A stretch of DNA of 64,000 nucleotides from Volvox africanus (GCA_030268105.1 BSDZ01000078.1:5565001-5629000); one strand, 5' to 3'; counted from the stretch's first letter, positions 33,758-46,652 are shown. Notes: a model not told the origin generated them from the letters alone. A program made the numbers and translations.

Positions 33758-36701
33758 TCAAACATCACCAACACCCTCCGATTCGGGTAGTTGAGAACTT
33801 TCCCCTAAGTCACTCCCTGTGGTGGCGCCCTGGTCACCACCTGCACCACTGCCACTTGAGGTGCTGTCAGCATCAGCCAGGAACCGGCGCAGGATTTCGT
33901 TGTCACCATAGCAAAGTGCAGGGACCTCCGAACTTTTGACCCAGCCCCGTTGAACGGCGAACCTGAATGCCCGCTGTGCATGGACAAATAGTGCCACATC
34001 AGATGGCTGGTTGATGCCCGCCACTGAAAGCTTCTTCTGGTGAAGCTCCCCCCAGATGACCTTCTTAAGTTCCGCTTTTTTTCCACTGCTAGTGCTGCCA
34101 CCGGCAGCAGTCATGTCTGCATCTGCGCGGTACTCAAAAGCGACATGGTTTGAAAGTGACCGCTTCAGCAGGAAGACCTGCGGAGCAGTACGGGAGTGTG
34201 GACATCAAGAACATCAACCTGTCACAATGGGTTTTAGACACTCCAACACATATACAAGCACCCACCAGCACCCACCCAAGCTTGGCCCCAAGGCAATACC
34301 CAGGTTCTCACCTTGTGGTGCACTGGAAGGACCTGCACCCAGCAGGACAAGGCAGCCAGCAAGTAAACATGGTGCGCAGCAACCTCACTGATGTATGGGG
34401 TTGATCAGCAGACAGCAAGTACTGCCTCTCACTTGGCATGCCCCACCACACATAAAAAAATTAGTTCTGAGGCAATCCCGTTACTGTTTCATACACACGG
34501 CAAGCCATGCCTGCAACAGTGAAGTTTGTTTGATAGATTAACTTGACCAACCCACCGTGATCTCAAAGTTGTCAAATGCAGCCTCTATCTTCTTCTGCAT
34601 GAAGAGGATGTTGGTTGGCGCATTGCAATCCAAGTCCAGATGATCCTGCAACACACAAAATTGCAAGGTGGTATTCATTGGCAAGCCCACTGTCCTAGGT
34701 ATACAATGTACGGCACAAACATATACACACACAACTACAAGTTCAAACAGCATATGCTCACCCCTCTTGAGAGGTGTTTTCAGTAGACAAAAACGAATGT
34801 CGCCCATGGGTGATTGCAGGGCAGCACATATGGTATGTTGAGAACACATATGAATTGTCAGTTGGGACAAGAATTATTACATGATGTTCATCTACGGTGT
34901 TCATCAGACACTGCACACATCTGCAGTTCCCTTGCACATTGGGCAAACCTCTCCAGGTACAACCAATCGAATGATCAAATGTTGTGAACAATGGCTGATG
35001 TGCCAACCCTAGTACTCATTTGCAGCACTGCCCCACTTACCAGCATAATCCAACGCAGCTGATATATGTGACCTGCATTCACCTCTTTTGCCGGTAGGCA
35101 TACACCTGACACTGCACAGACGATTGATGGAGGCTCTTCTTGGGACCCAGTGTAATACGCCAGAGCATCTCTTCGACATGCTGCATAGCGTGAGGATGAG
35201 CACCTTGGTGTCAAGGACATGTCGTAATACTTCCTGACCAGCTTGCGTATCAGCTGGTTGTTGTTCGCTGCCAGCTCCGCAGCAGCTTTCACTTCCTGAC
35301 GGATCAGCTGGTTGTTGTTCGCTGCCAGCTCCGCAGCAGCTTTCACTTCCTGACGGATCATGTCTTTCAGACCGGGGAGCCACAAGGAGCGAGGCAGCAG
35401 GACAAGGCAGATATGCATGCATACATGGTAAATGCCTTCACATTGGAACCTTGAACTCAATATGGACAGACACAGAAGCAAGTTCAAAAAACATTTAGGG
35501 ATTCACCATGTAATGATGTCGCACAAGGCAAACCAATGCTGTTCTAGAATGGCGCATGACAAAATAATTACACGGAACTTTGAACACCTTGCTTCTCATG
35601 GCTGGTTTACCCACCCAGAGTGGACATCATATCTCCTGGGCCTGGGCCAGCCGCCATGCCTGTACAGATAGTCACAGGGGTCACAGCAAACCCCATGGGT
35701 CACAGCACAGCATGAGAGTCAACCTGTTGATTGATCGGGGCCGATAAACTCAAGTCTCAAAACACATGTCAAAAATTTCAAGCCAGGGACCTTGAAGCCA
35801 ACCGACTGACCTGCCATACAGTATTTGCTCATCAGTCTGTACAACATGTCTTATAAGAGAGTTACTCTTGCAGTGGAAAATTATTATGCTTTCATTTGGC
35901 AACAAAATAAAGCGCAGGCAAAGCAGCTAACAGTTGCGCATCAGAGAAGATTAATGTAATGTTAATGATACAGCTACCCTTCAGCTGTCAGCGGGACCCC
36001 CCTATCTACAGCTGTTCATCTGTTGTGCTCCAAATTTTCCCTGGCACTAGGATCCCCTCAGCTGCTAGGGTGTGCTGCAATTGCATCACCAAGCTTCGCA
36101 CCTGCCTGGGTTTCTGCACACCTATAGGTTCCTCATGGGAACTACCCCTGCTGCAAACAGTTACCATGCTACTCACGTAACCCGCGGGTTACCCACCCAG
36201 AAGTTAACCTGCTATTTATCTGATCTGCACAGACACGACTGGTCACATTTCTCCCAACCTTGGAATTCAAGGAATGCAAGTCCCCTGCGCAACTGTCCCT
36301 GCGACCCTTGGCTTTGCCTTGAGACGCCATGGCCCCGCACTGCATACCGGATAAAATCCTCTCCAGAACTTGTTTCTCCGTCGGTAAGCCCATAGCAACC
36401 ATCCACATATTGCGAAAGTCCTGGCAATGGAAAGGCCGCGACAAATGAAGACGTCACACGAAAGTTGCACGCGCCAGATTTTTTCACGTCTTCTTACGAG
36501 TAATTTCAAAAGTAGAATATGGTAAGGAAGGCTGCTCATACATATAAGCAAAAATAGTCGCTCCCGCGGTCGGGCTCTTACCGTGAACTTTGCAGCATCA
36601 AGATGGAATATGTCCGCGAAAAGCTTAGTACCCATATCTGGATCATCCCTGTAAAGCTCCAGTATGCGCGCGCCAGCCGCTGCTTTGTCCTCCAGCGCCA
36701 T
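33758..36701 (-). CDS. HNH_2-like nuclease-domain protein, left arm copy
   Basis: Mirror of the right-arm gene at 49,007-52,004. Exons in transcript order: 36701-36582, 36427-36259, about 35366-35041, 34645-34556, 34177-33758. The HNH-like signature is CAVSGVCLPAKEVNAGHIYQ, then, after an intron, DLDCNAPTNILFMQKKIEAA and FDNFEI. These give the C..G, AGHI, N.L and AFD elements of HNH_2. This copy has two units of an 18-residue repeat (QEVKAAAELAANNNQLIR) ahead of the domain, against three in the right arm. It also differs by a few substitutions (NHVAF versus NRVAF). Function is unknown; HNH domains usually cut DNA. The join between exons 2 and 3 is not certain. Confidence 0.55.
35251..35358 (-). 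repeat. 54 bp coding minisatellite, two units
   Basis: Two near-identical 54 bp units encode the 18-residue repeat QEVKAAAELAANNNQLIR in the HNH gene. The right arm has three. Confidence 0.85.
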
Positions 36702-36729
36702 TTGAACGAGCTGCGACGGCGTCAAATAT

Positions 36730-37540
36730 AGAAAAAAAACCTCCGGTAGGATGAAATCGGATGAATGAATGCTCTCAACGTCTTCGGGATCCCTTCAGAT
36801 TGCGCTGAACCGCTCCTGGTATGTAGCGGGCGTTAGCTGACGTTTCACGATCGTACCGCAATCGTGCGGCGGGATACCGCAATGACGACATGACGATATG
36901 GCTATATTTCATAGATGAAATGCTCCTCCTCAAGGGCCTTACGAGGGGAATTGGGACAACAGTCACGAACTTCCATCAAATTTATGTCTAAGTCGGTGCA
37001 GCTCTCGGGCGGATGCTGTACGGGACCAGGACCAGCGACTGGGCGGACTGCCCACGAAGCAAGGAGGCGTTGAAGTGGGGGTTGCCAGGTCAGAGGCTGT
37101 GTGTCCGTGTATTATTGCAAATCGCACAGACTCCTACCCCCAACCCTAACTCCAACGCCTGCGCTCAGATGCAACAAACTCAATTCAGCCTTCCACCCTC
37201 ATATTCCCTCATGTTCTTGACGTGATGCAACACAGCGAGGGATCACAGACAGCTATTTATTCAGTTCTGTGTTGAAGGTGCGAATAGAGGTCGACTGAGG
37301 CAGTGGCGCTCGGGGCCCTCAACCTGACCCTGCGGTCTTCCTCCGCTCGTCCAACCGCCAGTCCCATCATCCAGAAAGCTAAACAAACATCCGGTATCTA
37401 TATGTTCTGGAGTCACAAATCTCAGACCGGCGTGTCTGTAGCCGTGCCGCTCCACATCACTATTTCGGCCTCCTAGACACACACTCCGGTCCCCACAAGG
37501 CTCCAGGAGGTATGAGTTTGGGTCAACACGCGACCTGCCA
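36730..37540. other. Left-arm stretch without recognised gene
   Basis: Counterpart of 48,170-48,980. It should hold the promoter of the HNH gene (minus). No motif was recognised. Confidence 0.4.
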
Positions 37541-37760
37541 CTGCCACCTGTGAGGCGCCCTCGTCTGAGTAATCCGCTGCCCGCCCACAGGGGGCCCCCA
37601 CAGCCAACTCCGGGGCCTTGGGACAGGCACCTGCGTGACGGTGCCGGAGCAGATAGGAGAAATGTGAAGACAGCCGAAGCAAAAATCGACTGTTTGGAAA
37701 CTAGGTGGCACGTGCAGCGGCCAGGATTGAGGCATTACTGCAGAACGGCAGACATTTGGC
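37541..37760 (+). repeat. Module Z, left arm
   Basis: Near identical to 47,955-48,170 (-). Its inner 127 bp recurs as the palindrome spacer at 42,791-42,917 in the same orientation. Possible coiled-coil coding remnant (RIEALLQNG in one frame), otherwise unrecognised. Confidence 0.7.
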
Positions 37761-37854
37761 TATCACCTAGTTCACGTCACAGCTCGTTTCCACATTTCCT
37801 ACTTTGGACGACGTCAGCCATCACCCGACGTTCACGGTTAGTCCTCGATCCCTA

Positions 37855-39056
37855 AGAATCAGCACCAGGTTTCGTTTTATTCGACTTCCCCCCTCCCCAC
37901 GACCCCCACCTCCAAAAGGCGCTATAGTAACCCTGGCCCAGCCTCTGTGTCATGCATCCGACAGGTACTAAGCTAATTCGTGAAAAGATCAACAAGTCGG
38001 CACGTTGTAGCCGCATCGAACCCGGAGTGCTGCAGTTCTTTTTCACTTGCATACCCTCGCCACCACGTGCACCCGAGTCCGTGTGCTCAGACCGCCGCCC
38101 GGGGACTCTGTGCCGACTGACCTCAAATACAATGACGCCATAGCTAAATTCGTCCAGCTTTTCGTTGTACGGCTGATCCCGGTACATCTCTGGGGCCCTG
38201 CATACTCGCGCGCGTGTATTTGTGTTGTGTGTCAGGGGAGGTGAGTTTAAGGGTGTGCGTGCGTGTGCGTGTGCGCGTGTGTGTTTTCTGGAGAACACAG
38301 ATGAAAGCAATATCAAAAGGAACGGGAGCGGCCACTAGTGAACAAGAATCAGATATCTTAGTGTTGGCTCTTAGGGTTTGGGGTTTGTTGAACCCACATA
38401 ACTGACCGCGACCCCCCACCTCACAAGTACATGTAGCTGCCCGTACGTCCCAACAGCTGCTGGGGTGACGGGCTGACCCTCCAGCGCTTGGTCAACGCCA
38501 GGCAATACGATTGGCTCCACATCTCTTGGATGGTCTGGGACCTGTACAGCATGGACGGCGGTACGGAAATATATAACAAGCATGAGGACGGCATGGGTTT
38601 GCTTTCCTTCCGTCACCCGCCCTTAACCCCCCGAGTGTAGCGCGCGCCCCTCCCTCCTATGCCACTATAACCCACATATACGCACATCTCTCCCTCCCCA
38701 GCCCCTCCTCACTGTTTCTTGATTGATAACACGCGGCCAAAGGCGCTCCGGTTGAGTCGAGGGAAATTCAAGTCCGCCTTCCGGAGGAGTCGGCCGTGTA
38801 GTCCCCGATCCCGCGGCTGCACCACCGCCATGAGACCTGGCGCCACAAGCGCAGGTCCGCGTCGGTCCGGTGGAATTCTATCCGGCGGCGAGTGTTCACC
38901 AAAGGAAAGACGAAGCAACAGGTATGCCCCTGCCGTGTTGCTGAAGCGCACCCGCAGGAGAACACATCCGCTCACCGAAATCCGTGATCTTAACGTCCGC
39001 GGTGTGCAGGTCGCTCCCCTGTACCATGATGTTCAGCTGGAGAAGTTCTCCAGCCT
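37855..39056 (-). pseudogene. Protein kinase C-lobe module X, copy 1
   Basis: Contains, in minus orientation, kinase exon pieces LNIMVQGSDLHTADVKITDF, GRTGSYMYL and APEMYRDQPYNEKLDEFSYG. It is an inverted duplicate of 41,475-42,670, from which the modules Y/W and the other kinase exons separate it. At 39,056 it breaks at CTGGAGAAGTTCTCCAG and is fused to module Y, so it has no HRD-loop exon and cannot encode a kinase. Confidence 0.8.
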
Positions 39057-40680
39057 TGAATGAAGCACGGCTGGGCCAATAGCAGCTGGCAACCGCTGAC
39101 AGTGGGCAAGTGGGAAAACGGCAAGACGCGCTAGATATGACCGGTCATAGAGGTGATACTGATAAATGCAAATCCACCATCGATGCTGAAGTTATTGGAA
39201 GGTAGAGCTGTGGATCTGGACAGTAGCACGTATGTTTGCTGCATGACAAGGCACAGTTAAGGGGTCGAATCCCACGCATGTTATTGTCCACAGTTGTACA
39301 CAGTGAGCTGAATGCCCCAAACATTTCGGGTGACCGCTTAAGGCTCTATACCCCGTGGTAGCACATGCATGACAGATTTGCAAAACATGGAATACTGTGC
39401 CGTACGTTTACCAGCTGACTGACGCAGCCTTGACTCATGATCTTCCACATCATACAGCTCTTTGTAGGGCGCCTGAAAAGAACCGGGCCCCTCATAGGAT
39501 TGTGAACATGCAAATGCAGGGGTCGGGCTAGGTAGGGGCCCCTGCCTTCCGACCGGACCCCATATTGCAAAAGAGCTATTACACTGGAGCCGGAATGGCA
39601 GGATGCGCGATACCTCAAATCCATCTGCTCTCATGGGACTGCTGCACCATGGCCTCGCCAGACACTGCCGCAAATTAAAGCAGTAAAACGAAGAAGAGAA
39701 GCCGTAGTTATGAATACTGTGGGCCTTATTGCTGGAGGCGAAGTGAAAGCCGTGTTGAGTCCAAGGCGATGCTGACCTCCCACCTGTAAAGCGGACCTGC
39801 ACGTGTGCGGTTCCACGCAAACCCACTCACCTGGGGCAACTGCGACGGTAGCAGTCGTAGTAGCAAGGATGTGCACGTGCGAGGGAAAGAAGAAGAGTAA
39901 GCGCAGAGATAGGGAAGGACCGAGAAAGGCGAGTGGGCAGTCCAAGGTAGTATGAACAACACGACGGACGCATGCAGCCGATGAGGAAAATGTTCGGAGT
40001 GAAACAAGTAATAGGTTGAGTAAAGAAAAGAATGTAATCTAGAAGAAGGATGAAAGGATGTCTATGTTAGGGTGGGAGCGTACGTCGTTGTCGTACGGAA
40101 GGCAAGAAAACTGGAGGAAACGTGAGATGGGAAGCATGGGTTATTTGGTGCTATGTACGGCAGACGGCAGCGGCTCGTGGTCGTACAGGAAGAGAGGCGC
40201 GGGCTGGAGCCACGAATGGCTCCCGCCAGCCCGCGCACACCAGGGGCGCAAGCATGCCGGACCGCTAGTGCCGTCCGATTGACTGGGGAACTGGGGTCTG
40301 GGGAAGTGGGGACTTGGGGGGGATCGTTGTCCTCTACAGCGTCATATTCCAGGGAGCGGGCCAGTGGTAAACCTCCTTCACCAGGTATCTAGGTAGAGTC
40401 TCACTAACAACTAACCATCAACCACTAACTACTAACCACTAACATGATTGGCGGTGAAACCCTGCTGATCGCTGCTCCTACATTGACGCCCTCATCTACG
40501 CATCCAAATGGATGAGAGTCTTGTTTGTTTTCCTGTGTGTGGGGGGGTATGGAATTTGGGGGATAGGGTCGATAGTTTAGTAGGTTCGCTAGGTCCAGGG
40601 AGGGAGGGAAGGAGGGTTTCATGGCCTTTAAGGTGCTACTAGTGGTGCCAAACGGCCTCTGACCCGTCACCCCTCCAACT
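39056..40680 (-). CDS. Unrecognised split gene Y/W, left arm inner copy
   Basis: Mirror of 45,028-46,652. In minus orientation it includes a roughly 105-codon open exon at about 40,386-40,062 (SLEYDAVEDNDPPQVPTSPD), a piece after TTGCGGCAG, and the exon reading APYEELYDVEDHESRLRQSA. Splice-like borders suggest a real gene, but the full chain could not be built and no family was recognised. The acidic, proline-rich stretch looks disordered. Confidence 0.35.
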
Positions 40681-40780
40681 CCATGTCACATTTACACAAG
40701 GCCTGTGTAAGCCTTGAAATTGAAGACTCGGTTCGACTGAGCCTCCGAAACCCGCACCAAAGGGCCTGTTTCATCACAAC

Positions 40781-42400
40781 AGCAGCGAAGGGGTCAAACA
40801 AAAGACCATGTTCCTTGTGCAGGGTGCGATGGCAGCAGCGATATCACGTGCTACTATCAACTTAGCACTCGTACCCGCAAGGAAAAAGCTGAGCATCTTC
40901 AATATTCCCACCTGCCGTACTGTCTTTTTCGGTCACCTCACCAAACCCTTTATTTAGTCTTTTTCGCAGTACTCCCTAACATACAGTATGGGACCAGAGG
41001 CCAGAAATATGCCGTACGGTGCTTGACTGTTGCTGCATTACACAGGCCCCCGTGGTTACCCGCCTCCCGCTGGCCCCCTGCCGTACATACCTGCCCAGCA
41101 CTTCCATATTGCTATCCTTGTTTCGCTGCTTTCCACGATTATGTTAATATTAAAACAGGATACATGGACGGAGGCACACTGAAGCGGGTGCAATCCGGTC
41201 AAATGGTTGACGTGCCTCGCCAACTGTATTCGTACATGGACGCATTTCGTTGAGAATTGCAGATCGCGGAGGGTGAGTGCAGAGTACTCAAGGGGGAGAG
41301 CCCGTGAGGGATCTTCATTTGGAATTTTCTATGTCGGTCATCATAGCTGCCCAGTTGATATGTTGCACAGACACAGACACACAGACAAGCAGACACACAT
41401 GCACCCCCTTCCCAGGTCTTGAGTATCTGCACAGCGCCCAGCCGCCGGTGATCCATCGCGACCTCAAGCTGGAGAACTTCTCCAGCTGAACATCATGGTA
41501 CAGGGGAGCGACCTGCACACCGCGGACGTTAAGATCACGGATTTCGGTGAGCGGATGTGTTCTCCTGCGGGTGCGCTTCAGCAACACGGCAGGGGCATAC
41601 CTGCTGCTTCGTCTTTCCTTTGGTGAACACTCGCCGCCGGATAGAATTCCACCGGACCGACGCGGACCTGCGCTTGTGGCGCCAGGTCTCATGGCGGTGG
41701 TGCAGCCGCGGGATCGGGGACTACACGGCCGACTCCTCCGGAAGGCGGACTTGAATTTCCCTCGACTCAACCGGAGCGCCTTTGGCCGCGTGTTATCAAT
41801 CAAGAAACAGTGAGGAGGGGCTGGGGAGGGAGAGATGTGCGTATATGTGGGTTATAGTGGCATAGGAGGGAGGGGCGCGCGCTACACTCGGGGGGTTAAG
41901 GGCGGGTGACGGAAGGAAAGCAAACCCATGCCGTCCTCATGCTTGTTATATATTTCCGTACCGCCGTCCATGCTGTACAGGTCCCAGACCATCCAAGAGA
42001 TGTGGAGCCAATCGTATTGCCTGGCGTTGACCAAGCGCTGGAGGGTCAGCCCGTCACCCCAGCAGCTGTTGGGACGTACGGGCAGCTACATGTACTTGTG
42101 AGGTGGGGGGTCGCGGTCAGTTATGTGGGTTCAACAAACCCCAAACCCTAAGAGCCAACACTAAGATATCTGATTCTTGTTCACTAGTGGCCGCTCCCGT
42201 TCCTTTTGATATTGCTTTCATCTGTGTTCTCCAGAAAACACACACGCGCACACGCACACGCACGCACACCCTTAAACTCACCTCCCCTGACACACAACAC
42301 AAATACACGCGCGCGAGTATGCAGGGCCCCAGAGATGTACCGGGATCAGCCGTACAACGAAAAGCTGGACGAATTTAGCTATGGCGTCATTGTATTTGAG
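40781..42400 (+). pseudogene. TKL-type protein kinase, truncated and interrupted, left arm
   Basis: Kinase exons in natural order: 40781-40823 (SSEGVKQKTMFLVQ), 41159-41272 (YMDGGTLKRVQSGQMVDVPR), 41416-41546 (EYLHSAQPPVIHRDLKLEN, catalytic loop, then DVKITDFG), about 41,985-42,100 (GRTGSYMYL) and 42325-42400 (APEMYRDQPYNEKLDEFSYG). This is the hinge-to-APE part of a Ser/Thr kinase of the plant/algal TKL style. The glycine loop and VAVK lysine exons are missing. TGA at 41251-41253 replaces an expected tryptophan after DAFR. An 8 bp insertion, TTCTCCAG at 41478-41485, shifts frame after HRDLKLEN. The exon after DFG is also out of phase. It is therefore a pseudogene. Confidence 0.8.
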
Positions 42401-42790
42401 GTCAGTCGGCACAGAGTCCCCGGGCGGCGGTCTGAGCACACGGACTCGGGTGCACGTGGTGGCGAGGGTATGCAAGTGAAAAAGAACTGCAGCACTCCGG
42501 GTTCGATGCGGCTACAACGTGCCGACTTGTTGATCTTTTCACGAATTAGCTTAGTACCTGTCGGATGCATGACACAGAGGCTGGGCCAGGGTTACTATAG
42601 CGCCTTTTGGAGGTGGGGGTCGTGGGGAGGGGGGAAGTCGAATAAAACGAAACCTGGTGCTGATTCTTAGGGATCGAGGACTAACCGTGAACGTCGGGTG
42701 ATGGCTGACGTCGTCCAAAGTAGGAAATGTGGAAACGAGCTGTGACGTGAACTAGGTGATAGCCAAATGTCTGCCGTTCTGCAGTAATGC

Positions 42791-42917
42791 CAACTCCGGG
42801 GCCTTGGGACAGGCACCTGCGTGACGGTGCCGGAGCAGATAGGAGAAATGTGAAGACAGCCGAAGCAAAAATCGACTGTTTGGAAACTAGGTGGCACGTG
42901 CAGCGGCCAGGATTGAG
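42791..42917. repeat. Spacer at centre of giant palindrome
   Basis: The left arm ends CTGCAGTAATGC at 42790 and the right arm starts GCATTACTGCAG at 42918. The 127 bp between them are a direct copy of part of module Z (from about 37,609). Confidence 0.9.
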
Positions 42918-43307
42918 GCATTACTGCAGAACGGCAGACATTTGGCTATCACCTAGTTCACGTCACAGCTCGTTTCCACATTTCCTACTTTGGACGACGT
43001 CAGCCATCACCCGACGTTCACGGTTAGTCCTCGATCCCTAAGAATCAGCACCAGGTTTCGTTTTATTCGACTTCCCCCCTCCCCACGACCCCCACCTCCA
43101 AAAGGCGCTATAGTAACCCTGGCCCAGCCTCTGTGTCATGCATCCGACAGGTACTAAGCTAATTCGTGAAAAGATCAACAAGTCGGCACGTTGTAGCCGC
43201 ATCGAACCCGGAGTGCTGCAGTTCTTTTTCACTTGCATACCCTCGCCACCACGTGCACCCGAGTCCGTGTGCTCAGACCGCCGCCCGGGGACTCTGTGCC
43301 GACTGAC

Positions 43308-44927
43308 CTCAAATACAATGACGCCATAGCTAAATTCGTCCAGCTTTTCGTTGTACGGCTGATCCCGGTACATCTCTGGGGCCCTGCATACTCGCGCGCG
43401 TGTATTTGTGTTGTGTGTCAGGGGAGGTGAGTTTAAGGGTGTGCGTGCGTGTGCGTGTGCGCGTGTGTGTTTTCTGGAGAACACAGATGAAAGCAATATC
43501 AAAAGGAACGGGAGCGGCCACTAGTGAACAAGAATCAGATATCTTAGTGTTGGCTCTTAGGGTTTGGGGTTTGTTGAACCCACATAACTGACCGCGACCC
43601 CCCACCTCACAAGTACATGTAGCTGCCCGTACGTCCCAACAGCTGCTGGGGTGACGGGCTGACCCTCCAGCGCTTGGTCAACGCCAGGCAATACGATTGG
43701 CTCCACATCTCTTGGATGGTCTGGGACCTGTACAGCATGGACGGCGGTACGGAAATATATAACAAGCATGAGGACGGCATGGGTTTGCTTTCCTTCCGTC
43801 ACCCGCCCTTAACCCCCCGAGTGTAGCGCGCGCCCCTCCCTCCTATGCCACTATAACCCACATATACGCACATCTCTCCCTCCCCAGCCCCTCCTCACTG
43901 TTTCTTGATTGATAACACGCGGCCAAAGGCGCTCCGGTTGAGTCGAGGGAAATTCAAGTCCGCCTTCCGGAGGAGTCGGCCGTGTAGTCCCCGATCCCGC
44001 GGCTGCACCACCGCCATGAGACCTGGCGCCACAAGCGCAGGTCCGCGTCGGTCCGGTGGAATTCTATCCGGCGGCGAGTGTTCACCAAAGGAAAGACGAA
44101 GCAGCAGGTATGCCCCTGCCGTGTTGCTGAAGCGCACCCGCAGGAGAACACATCCGCTCACCGAAATCCGTGATCTTAACGTCCGCGGTGTGCAGGTCGC
44201 TCCCCTGTACCATGATGTTCAGCTGGAGAAGTTCTCCAGCTTGAGGTCGCGATGGATCACCGGCGGCTGGGCGCTGTGCAGATACTCAAGACCTGGGAAG
44301 GGGGTGCATGTGTGTCTGCTTGTCTGTGTGTCTGTGTCTGTGCAACATATCAACTGGGCAGCTATGATGACCGACATAGAAAATTCCAAATGAAGATCCC
44401 TCACGGGCTCTCCCCCTTGAGTACTCTGCACTCACCCTCCGCGATCTGCAATTCTCAACGAAATGCGTCCATGTACGAATACAGTTGGCGAGGCACGTCA
44501 ACCATTTGACCGGATTGCACCCGCTTCAGTGTGCCTCCGTCCATGTATCCTGTTTTAATATTAACATAATCGTGGAAAGCAGCGAAACAAGGATAGCAAT
44601 ATGGAAGTGCTGGGCAGGTATGTACGGCAGGGGGCCAGCGGGAGGCGGGTAACCACGGGGGCCTGTGTAATGCAGCAACAGTCAAGCACCGTACGGCATA
44701 TTTCTGGCCTCTGGTCCCATACTGTATGTTAGGGAGTACTGCGAAAAAGACTAAATAAAGGGTTTGGTGAGGTGACCGAAAAAGACAGTACGGCAGGTGG
44801 GAATATTGAAGATGCTCAGCTTTTTCCTTGCGGGTACGAGTGCTAAGTTGATAGTAGCACGTGATATCGCTGCTGCCATCGCACCCTGCACAAGGAACAT
44901 GGTCTTTTGTTTGACCCCTTCGCTGCT
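43308..44927 (-). pseudogene. TKL-type protein kinase, truncated and interrupted, right arm
   Basis: Exact mirror of 40781-42400 (coordinate sum 85,708), carrying the same TGA and the same 8 bp insertion. The shared lesions show the kinase was already broken when the palindrome formed. Key segments are YMDGGTLKR at 44,549-44,436, HRDLKLEN at about 44,240 and APEMYRDQPYNEK at about 43,380. Confidence 0.8.
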
Positions 44928-45027
44928 GTTGTGATGAAACAGGCCCTTTGGTGCGGGTTTCGGAGGCTCAGTCGAACCGAGTCTTCAATTTCAAGGCTTA
45001 CACAGGCCTTGTGTAAATGTGACATGG

Positions 45028-46652
45028 AGTTGGAGGGGTGACGGGTCAGAGGCCGTTTGGCACCACTAGTAGCACCTTAAAGGCCATGAAACCCTCCTTC
45101 CCTCCCTCCCTGGACCTAGCGAACCTACTAAACTATCGACCCTATCCCCCAAATTCCATACCCCCCCACACACAGGAAAACAAACAAGACTCTCATCCAT
45201 TTGGATGCGTAGATGAGGGCGTCAATGTAGGAGCAGCGATCAGCAGGGTTTCACCGCCAATCAGGTTAGTGGTTAGTAGTTAGTGGTTGATGGTTAGTTG
45301 TTAGTGAGACTCTACCTAGATACCTGGTGAAGGAGGTTTACCACTGGCCCGCTCCCTGGAATATGACGCTGTAGAGGACAACGATCCCCCCCAAGTCCCC
45401 ACTTCCCCAGACCCCAGTTCCCCAGTCAATCGGACGGCACTAGCGGTCCGGCATGCTTGCGCCCCTGGTGTGCGCGGGCTGGCGGGAGCCATTCGTGGCT
45501 CCAGCCCGCGCCTCTCTTCCTGTACGACCACGAGCCGCTGCCGTCTGCCGTACATAGCACCAAATAACCCATGCTTCCCATCTCACGTTTCCTCCAGTTT
45601 TCTTGCCTTCCGTACGACAACGACGTACGCTCCCACCCTAACATAGACATCCTTTCATCCTTCTTCTAGATTACATTCTTTTCTTTACTCAACCTATTAC
45701 TTGTTTCACTCCGAACATTTTCCTCATCGGCTGCATGCGTCCGTCGTGTTGTTCATACTACCTTGGACTGCCCACTCGCCTTTCTCGGTCCTTCCCTATC
45801 TCTGCGCTTACTCTTCTTCTTTCCCTCGCACGTGCACATCCTTGCTATTACGACTGCTACCGTCGCAGTTGCCCCAGGTGAGTGGGTTTGCGTGGAACCG
45901 CACACGTGCAGGTCTGCTTTACAGGTGGGAGGTCAGCATCGCCTTGGACTCAACACGGCTTTCACTTCGCCTCCAGCAATAAGGCCCACAGTATTCATAA
46001 CTACGGCTTCTCTTCTTCGTTTTACTGCTTTAATTTGCGGCAGTGTCTGGCGAGGCCATGGTGCAGCAGTCCCATGAGAGCAGATGGATTTGAGGTATCG
46101 CGCATCCTGCCATTCCGGCTCCAGTGTAATAGCTCTTTTGCAATATGGGGTCCGGTCGGAAGGCAGGGGCCCCTACCTAGCCCGACCCCTGCATTTGCAT
46201 GTTCACAATCCTATGAGGGGCCCGGTTCTTTTCAGGCGCCCTACGAAGAGCTGTATGATGTGGAAGATCATGAGTCAAGGCTGCGTCAGTCAGCTGGTAA
46301 ACGTACGGCACAGTATTCCATGTTTTGCAAATCTGTCATGCATGTGCTACCACGGGGTATAGAGCCTTAAGCGGTCACCCGAAATGTTTGGGGCATTCAG
46401 CTCACTGTGTACAACTGTGGACAATAACATGCGTGGGATTCGACCCCTTAACTGTGCCTTGTCATGCAGCAAACATACGTGCTACTGTCCAGATCCACAG
46501 CTCTACCTTCCAATAACTTCAGCATCGATGGTGGATTTGCATTTATCAGTATCACCTCTATGACCGGTCATATCTAGCGCGTCTTGCCGTTTTCCCACTT
46601 GCCCACTGTCAGCGGTTGCCAGCTGCTATTGGCCCAGCCGTGCTTCATTCAA
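45028..46652 (+). CDS. Unrecognised split gene Y/W, right arm inner copy
   Basis: Mirror of 39,056-40,680. A plus-strand open stretch at about 45,322-45,646 reads LEYDAVEDNDPPQVPTSPDP and is followed by exon-like pieces at about 46,041-46,092 and 46,235-46,296 (APYEELYDVEDHESRLRQSA, GTAAAC donor). No family was recognised. A strong GC hairpin (GCGGGCTGG...CCAGCCCGCG) lies near 45,475-45,510. Confidence 0.35.

Larger units (their letters stand above)
31096..42790. repeat. Left arm of giant palindrome
   Basis: Reverse complement of the right arm 42,918 to about 57,840. Paired landmarks share a constant coordinate sum: 85,708 inside, 85,762 beyond the 54 bp repeat, then a further 3,168 beyond the tandem 927 bp units. 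Sequence identity is very high with scattered SNPs. The order from the outside is Y, guanylate kinase fragment, 927 bp unit, HNH gene, Z, X, Y/W, kinase. Confidence 0.92.

Noticed and set aside
38220..38290. GT/GC-rich run that could look like a CRISPR or Z-DNA array
   Set aside because: Simple dinucleotide repeat in a kinase intron, without spacers or regular units.
42131..42155. CCCCAAACCCTAAG as a further telomere block
   Set aside because: Only one to two units, repeated simply because module X is duplicated.
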